NCBI RefSeq assembly: GCF_015182285.1
Contig: NZ_PRDM01000001.1
Location: 1,178,001-1,242,000, forward strand
DNA from: Flavobacterium hungaricum
Lineage (GTDB): Bacteria; Bacteroidota; Bacteroidia; Flavobacteriales; Flavobacteriaceae
DNA length: 64,000 bases
Direction: 5' to 3'
Of this stretch, positions 61,938-64,000 are shown piece by piece (position 1 is the stretch's first letter; the number at the start of each line of letters is the position of its first letter). The notes beneath the pieces were generated by a model that saw only the letters and a list, made by a program, of their open reading frames with translations, did not search any database and had not been told where the DNA came from. The translations under genes and the position numbers were made by a program.

Positions 61938-62921
61938 ATGAAAAGAATTGCAATTAATGGTTTTGGACGAATTGGCCGCGCTGCTTTAAAAGTTATAACA
62001 GATACTCCAGAGCTGGAAGTAGTAGGTATTAACGATCTAATGAGTATCGAAAATGCCGTTTACCTGCTGCAGAGAGACAGCGTTTACGGTAAGTATGAAA
62101 AAGAAGTCAGCTTTAAAGATAATACTATCTTTGTGGATGGAAAGGCCATAGAATATACTGCGATCAAAGATCCTGCAGAACTCCCGTGGAAATCGCTTAA
62201 TGTAGACGTCGTGATCGAAAGTACGGGCTTTTTTACCAATAAACCTGATGCCGAAAAACATTTGCATGCCGGAGCTAAATTTGTGGTGATTTCGGGTCCG
62301 ACAAAAGATACGCCGACAATTGTTCATGGCGTAAATACAGAAGAAGGCAAAATAGCTGTTTTCTCTTGCGGAAGCTGTACGACCAATAATATCGGACCTA
62401 TTATAGAAATTCTGGGACGACGTATCGGTATCAAAAAAGCGATTTTGAACACGACTCATGCATATACCGCTTCGCAGACTTTGGTTGATGCACCTTCAAA
62501 AAAAGAGCCAAGAATGGGGCGTGCCGCAGGGCTTAATTCTGCACCCGCTGCAACTGGTGCCGCTGTGGCAGTTACAAAAGCATTACCCGAATTTGTGGGC
62601 AAATTTGACGGTATTGCAGTAAGAGTTCCGGTGCCGATTGGTTCTATATCAGATATTACTTTTGTAACCGCAAGAGCCACAACCGTAGAAGAAATTAATG
62701 CCGTTTTAACGGAAGAAGCGCAAACGCCAAGATATCAGAAAGTTTTAGATGTCAGCAATGAACAATTGGTTTCTTCAGATATTATTAAAAATACTTTTGC
62801 CGCAACAGTCGATCTTGAAATGACCAGAGTTGTAGACGGCGATTTGGTAAAAGTAATGGCTTGGTACGATAATGAGTGGGGTTTTACCAACCAGATGATC
62901 AGACAGATTCAAGAGTTGTAA
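61938..62921 (+). CDS. gap: Glyceraldehyde-3-phosphate dehydrogenase family protein
   Basis: A 327-residue NAD(P)-dependent dehydrogenase. It has RIAINGFGRIGRAALK for the nucleotide site, the catalytic Cys in SCGSCTTNNIGPI, catalytic His in THAYTASQ, and WYDNEWGFTNQM. Canonical enzymes read SNASCTTN at the active site and SRRARAAALNI after it; here it is SCGSCTTNN and EPRMGRAAGLNSAP, so this is a divergent paralogue, perhaps of GapB type or with another aldehyde substrate. The ATG at 61938 was chosen over an in-frame one at 61836 inside the permease gene. Confidence 0.9.
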   Translation: MKRIAINGFGRIGRAALKVITDTPELEVVGINDLMSIENAVYLLQRDSVYGKYEKEVSFKDNTIFVDGKAIEYTAIKDPAELPWKSLNVDVVIESTGFFTNKPDAEKHLHAGAKFVVISGPTKDTPTIVHGVNTEEGKIAVFSCGSCTTNNIGPIIEILGRRIGIKKAILNTTHAYTASQTLVDAPSKKEPRMGRAAGLNSAPAATGAAVAVTKALPEFVGKFDGIAVRVPVPIGSISDITFVTARATTVEEINAVLTEEAQTPRYQKVLDVSNEQLVSSDIIKNTFAATVDLEMTRVVDGDLVKVMAWYDNEWGFTNQMIRQIQEL

Positions 62922-62965
62922 TGGAACAAAATGAAAACTCTCAAATAAAAATAGAAGCAAGCCAA

Positions 62966-63111
62966 TTTAACCGCAAAGCACGCAAAGATTTTAAAAATAG
63001 CTTTTTCGCAAAACACAAAGTTCGCAAAGTTATGTGTTGATGCCGCTTTGCGAACTTTGGGTTTATTAATATAATATGGAGTAAAAAATCATGGCGTGCC
63101 TTGCGGTTAAA
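62966..63111. repeat. Nested inverted-repeat element
   Basis: Outer 18-base arms (62966-62983 and 63094-63111) match with one mismatch and begin TTTAACCGCAAAG. Inner 14-base arms CAAAGTTCGCAAAG (63016-63029) and CTTTGCGAACTTTG (63046-63059) match perfectly. The inner arms share AAAGTTCGCAAA with the hairpin at 34879-34918. The whole can fold as one long stem with a terminal hairpin; it carries no frame and sits between gap and the PNPOx gene. Confidence 0.85.
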
Positions 63112-63147
63112 ATAAGCAATCAGAAAAACAAATATTAAAAGATCAAA

Positions 63148-63762
63148 ATGAATTATCAAGAATTAGCTTTCAGCGATGCCATCAAAGAAATTCAGGAAAA
63201 AAAAGGAAGCCGAAGCAGTTATGCCCGAATGGAAAAAACATCTTATACAGATGGTTTAACAGAATCGGAAATGGGTTTTATAGAAAGTATGGACAGTTTT
63301 TATATGGCTACTTATGGAGAAAACGAATTTCCGTACATACAGCACAGGGGCGGACCAAAGGGATTTGTAAAAATCCTTGACAACAAAACCATTGGCATTG
63401 TTGATTTTACAGGAAACCGCCAATATATTTCCAGCGGGAATATCTCTAAAAATTCAAGGGTTGCGATTATTATGGTTTCTTATCCGCAGAGGGCAAGGTT
63501 AAAAATTTATGCAGAAGCATCAATTATTGATATCGAAAGTGACAGCGATTTGTACGAAAAGCTGCAGCCTGAGGATTATAAATTCAAACCCGAACAAATG
63601 ATGGTTTTCAAGATTAAAGCCTACGACTGGAACTGTCCGCAGCACATAACGCCCCGCTTTACAGTTGCAGAAGTTAAAGAAGTTTTTGATCTTCAGAAAA
63701 AGCGCATAAGCGATCTGGAACAGCAGATTAAAGATTTAGAAGCGCTGCTTTCGAAAAAGTAG
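63148..63762 (+). CDS. Pyridoxamine 5'-phosphate oxidase family flavoprotein
   Basis: A 204-residue protein with the split-barrel FMN-binding fold of the PNPOx-like superfamily. ATYGENEFPYIQHRGGPKGFVKILDNKTIGIVDFTGNRQYISSGNISKNSRVAIIMVSYPQ covers the strands and FMN contacts, and a C-terminal coiled coil (EVKEVFDLQKKRISDLEQQIKDLEALL) may dimerise it. It is probably an oxidoreductase and not a true vitamin B6 oxidase. It is closed by a strong 18-bp hairpin. Confidence 0.85.
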   Translation: MNYQELAFSDAIKEIQEKKGSRSSYARMEKTSYTDGLTESEMGFIESMDSFYMATYGENEFPYIQHRGGPKGFVKILDNKTIGIVDFTGNRQYISSGNISKNSRVAIIMVSYPQRARLKIYAEASIIDIESDSDLYEKLQPEDYKFKPEQMMVFKIKAYDWNCPQHITPRFTVAEVKEVFDLQKKRISDLEQQIKDLEALLSKK

Positions 63763-63806
63763 TGTCTATTTTTAGAAACATTGATAAAATAGATTTCTGG
63801 CGCAAG

Positions 63807-63858
63807 CGCGGATAAAAACGGATTGTATAATAAAATTAAAAATCCGTTTTTATCCGCG
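63807..63858. terminator. Bidirectional terminator with 18-base arms
   Basis: CGCGGATAAAAACGGATT (63807-63824) and AATCCGTTTTTATCCGCG (63841-63858) are perfect complements over a 16-nt loop. It separates the PNPOx gene from the convergent gene at the window edge. Confidence 0.85.
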
Positions 63859-63897
63859 TTTTCATGATCACGAATACGTGGAAACTGCGTCAAAATA

Positions 63898-64000
63898 TTA
63901 CGATTCGTTGTAAATCATTTCAGAAACATCTAAAATATCTTTTTCAAAAGACAGCTGCAATACAGTTCCGTTATTGTTTTCTACAGAAAAAGCACCTTCC
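63898..64000 (-). CDS. 3' end of a gene cut by the window edge
   Basis: On the minus strand an open frame enters from the right edge and stops with TAA at 63898-63900. The last residues read GAFSVENNNGTVLQLSFEKD, then ILDVSEMIYNES. The ENNNGTVLQLSFE part resembles the last strand of a histidine kinase ATPase domain, but the visible 33 residues are too few for a call. Confidence 0.5.
   Translation of the reverse strand, partial: EGAFSVENNNGTVLQLSFEKDILDVSEMIYNES

Overview
The window is AT-rich chromosomal DNA from a member of the Bacteroidota, most likely a Flavobacterium (genus inferred from gene content, not tested). The signs are two SusC/SusD pairs, an ECF sigma/FecR/SusC signalling cassette, many lipoproteins, outer-membrane barrels ending in Phe, few Shine-Dalgarno sites, and -7 promoter boxes of the form TAnnTTTG. 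No rRNA, tRNA, CRISPR array, prophage or intact insertion sequence was seen.

Layout. 1-11,900: short mostly independent units: the end of a GH43 gene, a FabZ-like protein, DoxX, an Omp85-type barrel, a TetX-like flavoprotein with its AraC regulator, a lysine-rich protein, RidA and a Crp/Fnr regulator, a stand-alone transposase zinc ribbon, a roadblock-like protein, a nitroreductase with a divergent HxlR regulator, and a GNAT/MarR operon with a clear operator. Two simple-repeat tracts lie here (8-bp period at 5535, 7-bp period at 9150). 12,000-15,600: the NHEJ pair ligD and ku, convergent. 15,700-17,900: a lipoprotein, an XRE regulator and small genes. 18,000-24,700: a micro-oxic/anaerobic block on the minus strand, nadA-nadB-ric-nrdD-nrdG, with a Crp/Fnr-like dyad upstream. 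24,900-34,900: heme oxygenase and bacteriophytochrome, a hybrid kinase with HPt, then an operon of response regulator, YaiO-like barrel, HEAT protein and GT2 glycosyltransferase. 35,000-41,000: an HD hydrolase, two immunity-like proteins, a sirtuin, a membrane class III cyclase and a zinc-ribbon/FAD monooxygenase. 41,300-56,800: two SusCD loci, the second with ECF sigma, FecR, a metzincin protease and a DUF3347 protein. 56,900-64,000: housekeeping-type genes and an AraC-linked group (hydrolase, NTF2-like protein, TSUP permease, a GAPDH paralogue), then a flavin-binding PNPOx-family protein.

The most unusual point is the nrdD/nrdG junction near 19,100-19,300. The long nrdD frame stops before the glycyl-radical segment. 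That segment (motif RVMGY) lies in a separate overlapping 55-codon frame, and nrdG follows in the third frame with no ATG at its 5' end. A 41-bp sequence covering this junction recurs exactly 1.73 kb away. Other points of interest are a 330-nt leader before the first susC with an 8-residue Cys-containing peptide, a nested inverted-repeat element at 62,966-63,111, and the protease/DUF3347 SusCD locus. No complete, clearly new multi-gene system was established; these are leads.
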